Shown piece after piece: positions 21,109 to 64,000 of a stretch of DNA of 64,000 nucleotides. Made by a program: the position numbers and the translations under genes. The DNA is from Nematostella vectensis (lineage: Eukaryota; Cnidaria; Anthozoa; Actiniaria; Edwardsiidae), in contig NC_064039.1 in NCBI RefSeq assembly GCF_932526225.1, positions 7,889,001 through 7,953,000 on the forward strand, written 5' to 3'. How positions within the stretch are numbered: position 1 is the stretch's first letter; every line of letters starts with the position of its first letter. The notes under the pieces are model-generated. The model did not search any database and was not told the origin of the DNA. It saw only the letters and a program-made list of their open reading frames with translations.

Positions 21109-63705
<42,597 letters not shown>

Positions 63706-64000
63706 CTAAAAAGCACAAGAAGAAGAAACATCAATCTTAAATAAGGTTGCACTCAAAGAATCCGTCATAAACTACAATGCTTTATCAAATAAACATAAAA
63801 ACAGTCCTTATCCAAGTAGGGGATTTGTAGTAGTGTTTGTTTTTGTAGTAATGTACCTGTGAATATTCACATGGCTCTAAGACCATGAAGGCTAAGAAGT
63901 ACAGCTTTATTTGGAAAGGGTCAGATGCTTACTTCGTTTTCGTTCACGGGAAAGCGCGAAATATGTAGAGCCCTTGTTCAAGGTTTGCGCAATGATTTTC
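63706..64000 (-). other. Intron of the polycystin-1-like gene, window edge
   Basis: Sequence upstream of the first visible discoidin exon. I see no further exon before the window ends. Confidence 0.6.

Overview
The window looks like nuclear DNA of an invertebrate animal. A cnidarian, probably an anthozoan such as a sea anemone or coral, is the best guess. Genes have many short exons with GT-AG introns, the background is AT-rich and full of small transposons and minisatellites, and the two host genes have invertebrate-style architectures. The species assignment is an inference, because nothing in the sequence identifies it directly.

Layout. (a) 1-3700 holds a TTAA-flanked repeat (223-1192) and a 21-bp minisatellite (about 1914-3385). 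(b) 3713-8871, minus strand, is a complete eight-exon STARD7-like lipid-transfer gene. Its reading phases close exactly and give 377 residues. (c) 9133-18524 is a GC-richer Maverick/Polinton-like virus-derived transposon with 350-bp inverted repeats and a 6-bp target duplication (ATTTTT). It sits about 260 bp upstream of the STARD7 start codon. It carries an rve integrase, a candidate capsid set, small membrane and coiled-coil proteins, a zinc-ribbon protein whose start lies inside the terminal repeat, and an SF1 helicase with a C-terminal HNH-like domain. I see no family-B DNA polymerase. Almost every gene in it is broken by a stop or frameshift. (d) 18531-21108 is intergenic and repeat-rich. 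(e) 21109-63705, minus strand, is one very large polycystin-1-like gene. I can place 29 exons (about 11.2 kb of coding sequence), still open at its 5' end. In protein order it has eight discoidin (F5/8 type C) domains, a thrombospondin type 1 repeat, PKD repeats, a REJ region, a GAIN/GPS autoproteolysis site, the first membrane helix, a PLAT domain, and ten more helices ending in the polycystin channel domain with a C-terminal coiled coil.

The introns of this gene are a museum of mobile DNA. They hold a MULE-like element with a 9-bp duplication, a LINE 3' end with a 7-bp duplication and a 1,970-bp pure (TATC)n tail, a 1.3-kb element with an 8-bp duplication, nested TTAA elements, several foldback MITEs, and a 35-bp minisatellite that is a tandem copy of the gene's own exon-intron junction.

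The host genes do not appear to be functionally linked. STARD7 is a mitochondrial phosphatidylcholine carrier in animals. The polycystin-1-like protein would be a large cleaved surface receptor/channel subunit. The Polinton-like element is a dead insertion between them.
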